Part shown: positions 1 to 10,247 of the stretch, piece after piece
How positions within the stretch are numbered: the first letter of the stretch is position 1
How the letters are laid out: each line of letters begins with the position of its first letter
Source: Hypericum androsaemum
Taxonomy: Eukaryota; Streptophyta; Magnoliopsida; Malpighiales; Hypericaceae
Assembly: GCA_963995505.1 (NCBI GenBank)
Contig: OZ023198.1
Span: 11,895,141-11,959,140, forward strand
DNA: 64,000 nt
Reading direction: 5' to 3'
Program-made: the position numbers and the translations under genes
The notes under the pieces: model-generated
The model's database searches: none
Told to the model about the DNA's origin: nothing
Seen by the model: the letters and a program-made list of their open reading frames with translations, nothing else

Positions 1-584
1 GATAAAGAATCTCAAGGAACAGATCGATCTCTTCCTCTTCCCCTCTCCTCTTCTATTTCTCCCCCTTTTCTCTAATAGATGCGCGAGGTGGTGTGGAGTT
101 GTTTACGTGTTGAATTCAAGATCCTTGGATAGAGGATATGAATTTTTTGTCAAGAGAAGCATCGACTTTAATCAATTGAAGTTGGTGACTGTAGTTAAGA
201 AGTATGTGAGAAAGTTTGAAAAGCTGAAGTCCATTATGTTGTTAGGAAAGTTTAGAGCATTTATTTTTTAATGTGGTGAGATCCTGGTTTGGAAAATGAA
301 GGAAATAATTCGTAAATCTGCTAATCTTGGAATTGAGCGGATTGCTACTGCCAAAGATGGTGGAATTGTGGAGTTTGAAGTTCCAGTTTATATGGAGCGT
401 TCCTATCTTGCTTATGTGCGAAAGTATGAGAAAATAAAGAGAAAGGTGCTGCTGAGAATTATTGGGCAAGAAGCTATAAGTTCTGAACAGCAAGTGTGTG
501 CATATTTTCAATGCTTCCTCTCGTGCATGTTTGGTGAGCTGTTGTGTACTTTGTCAATGTTTTTAGTGCACGGGAGCATCTGTT

Positions 585-1280
585 TTGGATAAGGAGATAG
601 TGATTAAATCTTTAAATGATGCACATATCAAAGTAAAGAGTGACTCTTGGTTTTGTAGAGATGCATCTGATATCGAATATGTCATTCAAGTTCCAGTTTC
701 TGCAGCTTTATTGTTGCATGTGATGAAAACAGAAGTAAATCAAGAAATGACAGAGAAGCATGTTCATATACCAGGTGGATTGAAAGTTGTTGAAGCTAAA
801 ATTTTATTTCCTAATGATGTTAGTGGTATTAGAAAGCAGTTGGCTCAGATCATGGAAATGGTGGTTGTCATGTGCTTAAGACATGTTTTTGGACAGGATG
901 ATAAAGAGTGTATATATCATGGAAATGGTGGTTGTACCACACTAGTTGAGAGGGTTATGCTCGAGAAGCAAAGTATGGAAGGAGGTATTTTTATGGAGGT
1001 TCGAAATGGACTTTGTGTGAGTACAGATTTATCCTTCAATGGTGTTGTGAGGCTGTTATATCACACGAGTGTGTTGAGCTTTGCAGATTCATCATCTGCT
1101 TCATCTTTTGCAAAGAAAATTCTGAAATTTTATGCTGCAGCAGTAATGCAATGTCCTACAGATTCACAATGTGCTCCACTGCTGCAGTTTCCTATTCTCA
1201 TTGATTGGGATGAACAATGGCTCTATAAGGAAGCATTTTGGGTTGATATGAGGGGTGAGAGTGACATGACTCATGCTTAG
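585..1280 (+). CDS. Unknown ORF carried inside the LTR element (231 aa)
   Basis: The ORF starts MDKEIVIKSLNDAHIKV and ends at TAG 1278-1280. I do not recognise the family. No zinc knuckle, DTG/DSG protease site, DD motif of reverse transcriptase or HHCC integrase motif is visible. A shorter ORF (296-592) overlaps its start in another frame. It contains a phrase like EFEVPVYMERSYLAYVRK that resembles YVIQVPVSAALLLHVMK in this ORF, so the two may be frameshifted parts of one protein with an internal duplication. It could be a captured host gene fragment or an element-specific protein. It lies wholly between the LTR remnants, so it most likely moves with the element. Confidence 0.35.
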   Translation: MDKEIVIKSLNDAHIKVKSDSWFCRDASDIEYVIQVPVSAALLLHVMKTEVNQEMTEKHVHIPGGLKVVEAKILFPNDVSGIRKQLAQIMEMVVVMCLRHVFGQDDKECIYHGNGGCTTLVERVMLEKQSMEGGIFMEVRNGLCVSTDLSFNGVVRLLYHTSVLSFADSSSASSFAKKILKFYAAAVMQCPTDSQCAPLLQFPILIDWDEQWLYKEAFWVDMRGESDMTHA

Positions 1281-1404
1281 AGGTCTGGTTGTAATCTGAA
1301 TTTTGATGACGAGTACAAGATAACTATGGTGCATCGATGCATCTGCTATTTTGAGTTTTGATGTCCCTTAAACCTTGAGGACAAGGTTTTTCGAAGGGCG
1401 GAGT

Positions 1405-1609
1405 TGTAACGTACTGTACTTAATTATAATAGTTCCAAAGATAGTGGGATTAATCTGTAATTGATAACAATATAAATAGCATATAGGTAGAAAGATTAGA
1501 ACTATTCATTCATTTTGATAAAAGAATCTCAAGGAACAGATCGTTCCCTTCTTCTTCCCATCTTAATTCTAGGGTTCTTGATCCCTTTTCTCTAATCAAG
1601 ATCATTACA
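1405..1609 (+). repeat. LTR (3') of the first element
   Basis: 205-bp terminal repeat with TGTAAC at the left and ATTACA at the right. Its second half (from 1517) matches the first bases of the window. A pyrimidine-rich segment and a TATA-like AATATAAATAG (1469 onward) fit an LTR promoter. Confidence 0.6.
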
Positions 1610-2074
1610 TTATAGAAGCCCAAGGAACAAGGAGGACGAACCATTTGAACAGGAGCGTCAAATCAGACCTTTTCCTACCAGGACTAGTAAACAGAAGCAA
1701 CGATTTGTCCCCAAAAAACCCCATTAATCATGTAGATCAGAGCATTCACGCCGGAGAGGGCGAGCACCACCGCCGGGATTAGGACAACAGGCTTTCTTCC
1801 TCCCGAGTACGTTCCCACTAACAATTCGATATGTTTATTTTTCTACCTTTGTTGCACTTGCCGAATCGAAAAGGTGGAGTTTTTGGATTCCTTTGGTCCA
1901 AATTAATTATGGGTATTCTTTTCCGTTTGGAAAATCATGTCGGGTTGCATCTTTTTTTAGTATTAGGGTTTGTTGCTACATTATTTGCCTTCGGTTTTCA
2001 AATTTTGAGGTGGCTTTGGTTTGTACAATTTTCTGCTTTTATGGTAGGTAGTGCAATTTTGCTTCGGTGTTCGG
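1610..2074. other. Intergenic DNA with a possible exon remnant on the minus strand
   Basis: Read on the minus strand, about 1815-1690 is open and hydrophobic (phrases such as VVLIPAVVLALSGV and NALIYMINGVFWG) and ends at TAG. It could be a terminal exon fragment of a membrane protein interrupted by the LTR element at its left. The family is not recognised and no second exon was found. The rest, 1816-2074, is T-rich and intron-like. Confidence 0.25.
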
Positions 2075-2312
2075 AGGAGGAAGAAGAAGAAGAAGAGAGG
2101 GAAAGGAGGAGATACACGTGGCGCCACGTCATCAGATTTTGTTGATATGGCTGGCCAAGTTGGTCGGACAGGGTTCGGACAAGTCCGGGTAGGTCCGGGC
2201 AGTTGCCCGTGGACCTTTTTGATGTTAATTAGAATAAGTATGACTCGATTGATCAATTTTTTATCACAGAGTACTAAATACTACAAGGTACTAAAGTAGA
2301 CTTTTCTATTTA
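2075..2312 (+). mobile_element. Half copy of a MULE-like element (right arm)
   Basis: A GGA/GAA-rich stretch runs into ACACGTGGCGCCACGTCATC, then GGTAGGTCCGGGCAG, TGATGTTAATTAGAATAAG and finally GGTACTAAAGTAGACTTTTC. The same order of blocks forms the right arm of the complete element at 34684-35630. No left arm is present, so this is a truncated copy. It sits about 500 bp upstream of the phosphatase-inhibitor start codon. Confidence 0.6.
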
Positions 2313-2828
2313 AAAAAAAGTGTGCATCAATAGTAATGGCATCCACGATCACGAGGGCTCAAACGTAAAAGCCCAAGTCAACCCTGGGCTGGCCAACGGA
2401 AGTCGACGAAAGCAACGGCTCTCGTTATTATCTTCCGGGACCCACCACCCCTCCCCTAAAGTCTCCGAGCCCGATTGTTATTATCCAACACACCCGAGGG
2501 CAAATTCGGAAAACCCTAAAAATAAAAACCGATTCCATAAAGTCTTGTTTGGATGAACATTAAAGTAGAGTAAGAACATCTCTCTCCCGATTTCCGAATC
2601 CCATAACTGAAACGGGTAATCCACAAAGGCGCGCGAAAACCGAACATTCAGGTAACGAGAATTTCCTCCGATAGGATCTCTGTTCCTTTTTATTTAATTT
2701 GTTTTTTTTTTTGAAGAACTTGTGTTAGAATAATTAGGGTTTTCTTTTTTTTTGAAAGGAATAATTAGGGATTTCTCTGTGCTGATTTCTGTCTTGATCA
2801 GGTGGAGAGAGTGTGATACTGTCTGGGT
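2313..2828 (+). promoter_or_regulatory. Upstream region and 5' UTR of the inhibitor-2 gene
   Basis: GCGCGCGAAAAC at 2629-2640 is an E2F-like TTTTCGCGCGC on the reverse strand. A plausible 5'-UTR intron runs 2652-2801: donor CAG|GTAACG, T-rich tract, acceptor GATCAG. This gives a spliced leader just ahead of the tandem ATGs at 2829 and 2832. The transcription start is inferred, not seen. Confidence 0.35.
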
Positions 2829-4786
2829 ATGATGAAGTAAGTTTCCGACATCGCTTCGAACTTCTTGTGTTGATTTGTTTGTCTTGTGCGTTTTTGTTAC
2901 GGTTGGGTTTAGGTTTGGGATTTGTGCTTGTTGATCTATCCGTTTGGGGTGCCAAATCCGGCTGGAGGTATCTTGATGTATTGTTTGTGGGGGAGATTAT
3001 GTCAATGCTAAATCATGGTTGGATTGGGTTTTGATTCGTTGTTTTGAACGGATTGTATTCTGCTCGGACATTATGTTCTCGTATCTGTTTTGGCGTTGTT
3101 TTTTTTTGCCCGAATATGGTGTTTCCGGAACACTGGTACCAAGATTAAGGATCAGTTTAGTGGAGAGATGTGTCGTTTTGCATTCCCGTTTACATGTATG
3201 TGAGCCACTGACGAGATTTTGGCGAATTAATCCTGCTTACGTAGGCCATTGTGGCATGTAAGTTGTTGTTATAGTTTAGAAACTTCTTGGTCTGACGACC
3301 TCCACATTAGCTTTGGTGATCTCCTGTAGTGAGGTTTACCCTTGTTGTGTCATGCGTGTTGCATTTCATCCTCACCTGTTTATGTTTCTGCTGTGATTTC
3401 CAGGTGTGAACTTTTGTGTGAAATATGTTTTGCTTGCGTGATCCAACCATTTTCTGTTGCAAGGTTTATCCTTATAATTGTCGAGGGTTATGTTGGCCTT
3501 CCTTGCTGCAGGGGTGAGAAGGCACGTGTAAAGTGGGATGAGGCTAACCTGGGGGAGATTGAAGCAAATAAGCCTGTTCGACAGAAAATCACAGAGCCCA
3601 AGACACCATATCATCCAATGATTGATGATGATGGTATGCTGGTTTCTCCTTGGTTGTTGCAAGTTTCAATTTTTGCTGTCTGTTTCGTTTTCTTAGTTTC
3701 TGACAAGTTACTTATTCTCAATTTGGTGTGCTGTTGAAGGTTCTCTCTCCCCTAGGCGAGGTAGCTTCAATGACATTGTTGGTGAAACGGTGCATGCAGA
3801 TGAACTGCGTAATGCTTTGGATTCCATGGCCTCATCAAGTGGAACCAGTAGTAAGGGATCTGGTTGGACATCCTCCGAGGATGAAGCTGATCTTATGGAT
3901 CAGGATGATGGTTTGTCATGTCTTTTCCTTTCCATTCTGATTCATTTCCAGTGTAAATGCCAAAATTACGTTGGCAATGGTCAAACTATGCTTGGATCGG
4001 GACGTGTGGATGGGACATTACACTTGGGGACATATGCTGTATGATTTTGTTTTTCGCCATGAAGTTTCTGAATTTTTCACTTCAGCAGCTAGGGGCTTGA
4101 AGCAACAATGAGAACACCTGATCATTAGTCTTGTTTCTTTTCCACCCCTGATTCTCTTTGTTAGCTCACTAGAGATGAGGGGCTGAAGCCTTTTTCACCT
4201 TGGCTAGTACTGAAAACGATTGAATTCATTAGAAGTTTTTAGTTACTCTAAAAAAAGTTGTCTTTGTGGAGCTGGATCATCTTAGTAGCAAGTTTAAAGG
4301 CTGATATTTGCTCGCCTGTAGATAATACCTTCTCATCAAAATCTTCTTCCATTGTGCACTTATTCATTTCATGCCCTATATCTGTAGACATAAATTGTTG
4401 TCTCCTTTTTCTTCTAGCTAGGAACCTTTGTAGCAAGAAACGTTCGATAGATTACCACACCTCTGTATTTTTCTCTTTACCCCATCAGATGGGGCCCATC
4501 TATAGTTGTTTTCTGATGTCGTTGTTGGATACTTTTCGTGTATTGTGCTAAACAAACAGAAAATGGTAAAAGTCGGAGTTTTAAGGAGCACAGACGAGCA
4601 CACTACAATGAGTTTATTAAAGTGAAAGAGCTCCGGCGGAGTGGTTCGCTAGTTGAGGATGAAGAAGAGGGAGAAAATGGAGATTTGTCGTCAGCTTTGA
4701 GTGCCGGCGTCAAAGATATAGACATAAAAGAAGGCGGTGCAACCAGATCTCCACATTCATCTCTGCCTCCAGCCAATGGTGCCTAG
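2829..4786 (+). CDS. Protein phosphatase inhibitor 2 (PP1 regulatory subunit)
   Basis: Coding exons are 2829-2836, 3512-3633, 3740-3910 and 4560-4786, joined by GT-AG introns, and all phases agree. The product is 175 aa. It starts [19 protein letters not shown], then has [12 protein letters not shown] (residues ~28-39), DDDGSLSPR, an acidic serine-rich middle ([15 protein letters not shown]) and [16 protein letters not shown]. In the inhibitor-2 family the VKWDE segment contacts PP1, the TP of EPKTPYH is the conserved GSK3-type phosphosite, and the HYNE helix covers the PP1 active site. All three are present. The first exon codes for only two Met codons plus two bases, so gene finders could miss it. 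The second ATG corresponds to the usual MKG start, so the extra Met may be unused. Likely role: cytosolic or nuclear control of PP1. Confidence 0.9.
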
Positions 4787-5243
4787 TTGCCAACTAGCCC
4801 AACTAGAGCTCCACAACTCGTATCCTCTTTGTATTTTCAACGCGAAATGTAAATAGATTCGCTCTTAACTCTGTCTGATGGAAACTTATTTATGGTCGCT
4901 TTCTTAGTGAACACATCTGCTGATTTTACAGACATTTCTCGCTTATATAAACTTTCCTTAAAAAGGCAATCGTTTCTCTGTTGCCGTTGCTGTTGATGTT
5001 GCTGCTTAAGATTTGTAAGAGGTAGAAATTCCTTTGATGTATCTGCTGTTGCAACTTCTTGGCTATTTAAAGAGACATACTTTTGTACTTCAGTTTACTT
5101 TTTTTTTTTTAAGATACATGTACTTTTTTTAAGGGAAAGATGTGTATAATGTACTTCTGTTTACCTGGTTTGCACTAAACTGCATATGCAATTCAACGCC
5201 ATGTGGGAAACCCTAAAAACTTTTGTGTTAGCGCTCTTGTTCA
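4787..5243. other. 3' UTR and spacer after the inhibitor-2 gene
   Basis: AT-rich non-coding DNA; the first ~300 bp are probably 3' UTR. A T-run lies near 5099-5112. I see no other feature. Confidence 0.4.
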
Positions 5244-5321
5244 TTGACCATTAACCAAACAAACTCTTCAAGAACGAGACCAAACCAAAATCCTCGAGAC
5301 CCAAAACCGAACAACAATACA

Positions 5322-5540
5322 ATGGACGATGATTTCTATTCCTCACCTCCATCCACGGAAGCCGCCTTCCTACCTATAGCCTCCATCTTCTCTGGGCCCC
5401 GTCCCCACCGGACCTCATGGTGGGCGCCCTCTCCGCCATCTGCCGCATGGCGGGATCCTGCGACGACACGGTGGTGGTCCTGACAGCCCAGTCCTATAGG
5501 GTGAAGTCAGCGGACACATCAGTCTGCTATGTGCAATAAT
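5322..5540 (+). pseudogene. Broken first exon of an unidentified gene
   Basis: An ATG at 5322 opens MDDDFYSSPPSTEAAFLPIA. After about SIFSGP the sensible reading shifts by one frame to PPDLMVGALSAICRMAGS followed by CDDTVVVLTAQSYR. A single-base indel near 5400 would join them. After SYR the sequence AGG|GTGAAG could be a splice donor; otherwise a stop follows at about 5539. No downstream exon was found before the next gene at 6058. The upstream A/C-rich leader looks like a real 5' UTR. I do not recognise the family. It could be a recently broken gene, or an exon whose frame was altered by an assembly error. Confidence 0.35.
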
Positions 5541-6057
5541 TTTCGAGTTGAAACTCTAAAATTTGTTAATTTTTTTTAGGGGTTAAAAGGATTTGCATAT
5601 ATTAAATAGGAAATTCTTTGTACAAAAGAGAATCAAGAGCAAGATGATAAAAAGTGGACCAATTGCCAGGTAAAGTCCCTAATCTATACTGCTTGCTACC
5701 GAATGAGGGACTATGTTCTGGGGCCAATGCCAGTCTGCCTACGGATTCTAATTGACTTGAATGCAAGCGCAACGGTTTCTCTGGGCTGTTCCAGGTGGAA
5801 CTTGCCCATTACTAATTTTAAATTACATGGCTTAAATACAAAAACCGTAAAATCACACTATACTAATTCCCTAGAAAAAAATAAACGTTAACTCAATTTA
5901 TTAAATTAAGGACAAGCCGGCTGCGGATGGAGACACGTGGTTTATTCTATTTAGACGAACCCTCAACTGCCCGGTTAGTACAACTTCCTGTCTCTAAAAA
6001 CCCAAAGAAAACACCAAAAAATAAAAAGGAAAATTGAAAAAAAAAAGAGAAAAAACA
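5541..6057 (+). promoter_or_regulatory. Upstream region of the TMEM161-like gene
   Basis: AT-rich spacer with an ACACGTGG G-box core at 5932-5939, about 120 bp before the start codon. An A-rich leader (6000-6057) runs directly into ATG 6058. Confidence 0.35.
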
Positions 6058-7437
6058 ATGCTTGAGTTTCTCCGATCACAAACGAACCAGTTGCTACTCC
6101 AAATCGGCGTCTCGATATCACTAAGCCTGGGCCTTGTCTTCCTCAAAATCCCTGTCCTGTTTCTCCGGGGCCTCCACACTTACATCCACCCGGACAGCGT
6201 CCCCAACCACCAAAACGGCGCCGCCAGGGCCGCCATTAGGAGGCCCTCCGGTGGCCGCCCAGATCCCCAGCCGGAGCTGCGGCGGAGGGGCGGCAAGGAC
6301 AAGTTCGAGTTCGACGAGTCCAATGCTCAGATCTTCAGGCTTAAGCTCGACGAGGGTCACCTTCAAAGTAGGCTATTTTACGAGGATTACCGGTACTGTT
6401 TCATCTACTCCGCTTTGGCTTTGTCAAGTTTGGGGCTTTATTGGTTTTTGTCATCTGGGTCCGAAAAAGATTCGATCTTGGGAGGTGGGTCGGCTCTGGT
6501 TCCTCTGGTCTTTGGGTTTGTTGGCTTCTGTAAGGTTTTTGTGTCTCTAGGGAAGGTTGCCTTTGAGAAATCTGCTTCCAGGAGGTCCGAGAGGCGGATG
6601 GGCTTGGTTGTTGGGTTCCTGGGGTTTGGATTTGGGATGTTGGTCTGTTCCGGGATCGCGGGTTCTGTTCTTGATTTCGATTTAGGTGGGTTTGATGTGG
6701 TCTTCGAGAGGGTTGTTGTCGCGGCCTTGATGGGCTGCCTCGCCGGGTTCCTTTACGTGCCTGCGGAGAAGAATGCACGCTCGTTTTGGCTTGGAACTGA
6801 CCAACTCCGGTCTAGATTGGAGATAGTCTCTTGCGGGTGGTTTGCCAGGTTGATTCTTTATGCCAATTTGATGTTTGCTGTGTTGACAGTGTTGCTTTGG
6901 GTTAAGCCGGTGAATGAGATTCTCATTGACCAGAACAGTAGGGGGCCGCATTTGGATGGTGGTGTTCCGTTATATGCCGACAGGTTGGCAGGGAATGTGG
7001 GTTTCAAGGAATCAGAATTTGGTAGGTTAAGGGTGTTCTGCTTGTTGATTTCGGGTATATTACAAATTGTGGCTTTACGGCCGAACTTGCAAATGTACTT
7101 GAATGAGGCATTGCTATCTTGGTATCAAAGGTTGCACGCTAGCAAGGTTCCGGATCTGGATTTTAGTAGGGCCAAGGTTTTTCTGCACAACCACTTCTTG
7201 TGTCTTGCAGTTCTGCAGTTTCTGGCGCCTCCGGTGTTGATGCTACTCTTTCTTGGTCTATCTCAAATTGATGCCAATGCATTCGACAATCTGCTGTCGC
7301 TGCGTTATTTCCTGCCTTGCGCTGGTTTTCTCAAGGAAGTGTCTGTACTTATGGCCTGGTGGGTTGTCTTCATTTGGGCAGCCCTCACCTTGATTCAACT
7401 TTTGTTGTACCGCCACGGGTTTTTGATCATTTCATAG
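6058..7437 (+). CDS. TMEM161-like multi-pass membrane protein
   Basis: Single-exon ORF of 459 aa starting MLEFLRSQTNQLLLQIGV. An in-frame extension to 6034 has no ATG, so 6058 is chosen. About nine hydrophobic segments are visible, including a first one near residues 10-35 and a last one (MAWWVVFIWAALTLIQLLLY) close to the C-terminus. A basic Pro/Arg-rich loop (RRPSGGRPDPQPE) follows the first segment. Features shared with the TMEM161 family are a conserved FRLKLD...FYEDYRYCFIYS block, a LLWVKP motif, and the block LQIVALRPNLQMYL followed by a hydrophobic segment with FLAPP. The biochemical role in plants is not known to me. The family call is from motif order by eye; generic membrane protein is the fallback. 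Confidence 0.7.
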   Translation: MLEFLRSQTNQLLLQIGVSISLSLGLVFLKIPVLFLRGLHTYIHPDSVPNHQNGAARAAIRRPSGGRPDPQPELRRRGGKDKFEFDESNAQIFRLKLDEGHLQSRLFYEDYRYCFIYSALALSSLGLYWFLSSGSEKDSILGGGSALVPLVFGFVGFCKVFVSLGKVAFEKSASRRSERRMGLVVGFLGFGFGMLVCSGIAGSVLDFDLGGFDVVFERVVVAALMGCLAGFLYVPAEKNARSFWLGTDQLRSRLEIVSCGWFARLILYANLMFAVLTVLLWVKPVNEILIDQNSRGPHLDGGVPLYADRLAGNVGFKESEFGRLRVFCLLISGILQIVALRPNLQMYLNEALLSWYQRLHASKVPDLDFSRAKVFLHNHFLCLAVLQFLAPPVLMLLFLGLSQIDANAFDNLLSLRYFLPCAGFLKEVSVLMAWWVVFIWAALTLIQLLLYRHGFLIIS

Positions 7438-8090
7438 TGACTGATTCTTTGTGCTGGCCTTTGATACTTCGACTATCGGTCAGGACATGAAGTTTGGTCC
7501 CAAATGGAGAGTGTACGTTTGTTTGTGGCTGAGCCATCTTCTTCTCATCAATTCAGTGTATTCTGCTAGAGGAAAGAAGATGTTTGTTTGGTGTGGCTCC
7601 ACCGATAACACGTCCATGACTATACACACAGTTCTGCTTCAACAAATCAGCATGTCCGAGACCAATTTTGCTTTCTTCGACCGCATACGAATCAATCGGG
7701 TGCCAATCGCCTCCTCTTCAATGCTTCTGGATGGATTCTTTTCCACCTCTGCAGCATGCTGTGAGTTTGTAGCTACCTCGACTCCATCTATAACTTAACC
7801 CACCTGTTTCAGTGAGCAGCCGCTTTGTATCGTTTGCATCGTAACAGAAGCCGGTTACTGCTTGATAGAACTTGGCTTTGCATCTCAGTTGTTCCCCTTT
7901 GATTCTCAAATGTAACGTTAGGAAATTGATTTCTGACATTTAATGACTTTGGAATTTCAGACATTTGCTTCTGGTAACTTGTGTGTTTTTTCCCGAAAGT
8001 CTGGTAACTTGTGTGAACCATCAACAAATGCATCACTTTGGAGAAGTTCGGTTTTATACGGTTCGAATCTGAATTAGTCAGCTATCGAGA
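7438..8090. other. 3' UTR of the TMEM161-like gene and start of duplicated segment A
   Basis: 7438-8030 is probable 3' UTR and spacer with no credible second gene. From about 8034 (TTTGGAGAA) the sequence is paralogous to 15686 onward, upstream of the heat-shock factor. The match continues after the MITE at 8932-9160. Confidence 0.45.
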
Positions 8091-9160
8091 AGGGTGAGCA
8101 TTCGGATAATCCAAATTCGAACTATCCGAATTTCGAACTATCCGAACTACTTTTTTTGATATCTGAATCCGAATTCGAACTATGAACTATCCGATATTCG
8201 AATTTTTTTCGGATACGGATTCGGATAATCCGAACTATCCGATCTTGGCCCAATTATTACCAAATTTTCCTTTTACCTTTGCTCACGCCTCCTAGTGGAA
8301 ACAAACCAGAGAAAAGAAAACAAGAAACAAAAGCATCTTTTTTAGGATGAAGAGAGCACAAACTATTTGAAAAGACAAAGCTTGTTCATCGGAGAAGACT
8401 ACAAAAAGAGCACCTTTTTTTAATCACAGCCACTAGAAAAAATCTATTTTAGAGCATGTTCATCAGAAAAAATAGAAACACCAACAATAAGGAGAGGAAT
8501 CAGGGACGGGAACAAGCACGAGAAAGGGACAAATATGAGCAGCTACGGGTATCAGGAGCAAGGGCGAGACGAAAACGACATGAGCGCCGGGGAGTGGGGA
8601 CGACGAGAAGCAGGCGGCGACGTGGACCAGGTTTTGGTAATTTAGGTTTTACATTTTAGGGATTGGAAACTCTCGACTTTGTCTAGAAGATTTAGGCAAA
8701 AAAATAGTTGGGTTGGGGATTGCAGGAAGTGGGCTGGGCTGGGCTGGGCTAAAAGGTTATTTTTACAAATCGGATAGTTCGGATATCCGAATTAAAAAAT
8801 TTATTATCCGAATCTGAACTTTTTATTTTGGATAATCCGAATCCGAATCTGAATACATAATTATCCGAATTTGAAAAAAATTTCGGATTCGGACAACGGA
8901 TAACAGATATTTTGCTCACTCCTAATCGAGATACCAAATGATACCAGAAGAAAACGTAGTAGGTTCAAGTATCTGAAACTAAAAAAGGGTAATTATGAAT
9001 TGAGAAAGGCTACCGAAAACGTTATTCTGACTTAATAAGTTTCAAATTCAAGTTCTTAAAAATGTAGTAGGTTTAAAATCTAAATTAGTCGACTCAATAA
9101 CGAGTGGGACCCCTAGCAAATTGCTCCCCACATGTCCGTCATAAAAAGAGTATTGATAAG
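8034..9160 (+). repeat. Duplicated heat-shock-factor upstream segment, copy A (holds the MITE)
   Basis: Outside the MITE, 8034-8090 plus 8932-9160 aligns with 15686-15945. Shared phrases include ACCAAATGATACCAGAAGAA, GGTAATTATGAATTGAGAAA, AACGTTATTCTGACTTAATA and CCCCTAGCAAAT...GCTCCCCACA. The match ends at CATAAAAAG, the TATA-like box of the downstream gene. This copy is not followed by any heat-shock-factor coding sequence. Confidence 0.7.
8091..8923. mobile_element. hAT-like fold-back MITE
   Basis: Ends are AGGGTGAGCA on the left and TGCTCACTCCT on the right. Both arms are built from degenerate direct repeats of TCCGAAT/ATCCGAACT units (8100-8250 and 8765-8905) in opposite orientation. 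The flanks TATCGAGA (8083-8090) and AATCGAGA (8924-8931) form a 7-of-8 target-site duplication, the size expected for hAT. The paralogous segment at 15690-15945 lacks the element and shows a single TATCAAAA at 15728-15735. The interior (8280-8740) has no credible coding sequence; a short basic ORF there looks spurious. Confidence 0.75.
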
Positions 9161-9918
9161 AGTATTTAATATTGTATTGTTATGTGTACCTACTCATTAT
9201 TTAATATTCATGTGATGACTTTATGTGAAGGAAAAGGCCAAGAAAAGAGTCCAAGTTCAAACTTCACAAGAATCCACAGGACCACATGTGCAAGAGGTCG
9301 GAGAGGTGGGAGCTTTGACACTTTTACTCTACTTTACACCTAATTTTGTTTAAAGTTCAATCTAACTTTACAGCTGTGATTATTTTGTAGTCATTAAGGG
9401 GACCATTGGGTCCTGATGACATGTCATCCCAAAATCAGGGTGTTCCAAAATTTGGCACAATCAGGGGAACTACTACTGCAAGAGGAACTTCTGCTGCAAG
9501 TTGAAGAGCTGAAAGTTCAGCATCTGCAAGTGGAACCACAACATTGTGGAGGCCATAATTGATGTTGTCTTAAAGTCTTTTGCGTGATATGTAATAGGTA
9601 TAGGCAAATCTGCCTTCTAAGTCGGATTTCTTTGTACTTTTGGACCTAGACTTGAACTACTCCACATATTTTTGGTATGTAATGGTCATGAAACAACAAC
9701 AATGTTGCAACTTATCAGTTCTGCAACTTATCAGGACCTAGACTTGAACTACATTAGTTGTTTTTGTGCTTAATGGAATGTTTTTGCTAAGAAATCAGTT
9801 GTGCTTATCAGGTCATGAAACAATAATTTTATTCCATTTCAAGATAACGTGCTTCATCTTACACTAAACTGGAAATACAAGGCAATGTTGCAGATAATCA
9901 AAAAAATCACTAATTTCT

Positions 9919-10247
9919 TCAACAACATTGCAGATTCATCTTGCTTTTCAACATGTTCTTCAGCGTTTTCAATTCTTGAAGCACCAATTCATCGTCTGCA
10001 ATTCTTCGTTTTTGGTTCCGCTCCACATTTGGGTTACGATAATACCCATTCATTTTTCGTGGCAAACACCATCCAATCCACCGACAACTGTCCTTCGCGC
10101 AAGCATAATACAACCGACCCCTATTTTTTTCCGACTCAGCAATCTTGACCAAGGCACGAACACGGCATTTGCCTCGACATTGATGTACCTCACACCATCG
10201 TCGACCTCGTAAGAAGAATTAGAGGATGACATGCTCCAACTATCCAA
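9919..10247 (-). pseudogene. GRF-type zinc finger gene fragment
   Basis: On the minus strand one frame reads SSNSSYEVDDGVRYINVEAN then AVFVPWSRL. The next frame continues KIAESEKNRGRLYYACAKD followed by SCRWIGWCLPRKM and a short coiled-coil-like tail ending KMLKSKMNLQCC at ~9919. Together these follow the plant GRF zinc-finger layout (C.C....AVFV...K...N.GR.FY.CA....CRWIGWC). One or more cysteines are lost and a frameshift separates the halves. Such GRF proteins bind nucleic acid and are often associated with plant transposons. It lies within the truncated MULE, so it is probably transposon-borne or captured. Confidence 0.5.

Larger units (their letters stand above)
1..1609 (+). mobile_element. 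Non-autonomous LTR retrotransposon, 3' part (Ty3-like ends)
   Basis: The first ~75 bases resemble 1517-1594, which lies inside a 205-bp LTR at 1405-1609. That LTR starts TGTAACG and ends ATTACA, so it has TG...CA ends with a 5-bp inverted TGTAA/TTACA. Just upstream, 1373-1404 is a purine-rich stretch containing CTTGAGGACAAGG, a signature often seen before the 3' LTR of plant Ty3 elements. Between the two repeats there is no gag, protease, reverse transcriptase or integrase. There are only unfamiliar ORFs (296-592 and 585-1280). The 5' LTR is cut by the window edge, so target duplication and full length cannot be judged. A non-autonomous Ty3-like element or an internally deleted copy is the best reading. 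Confidence 0.6.

Noticed and set aside
242..511. 89-codon minus-strand ORF
   Set aside because: Shadow of the plus-strand ORF 296-592 in the LTR element.
8456..8659. Basic 67-codon ORF inside the hAT-like MITE
   Set aside because: Low-complexity Arg-rich reading of purine-rich DNA; no transposase motif.
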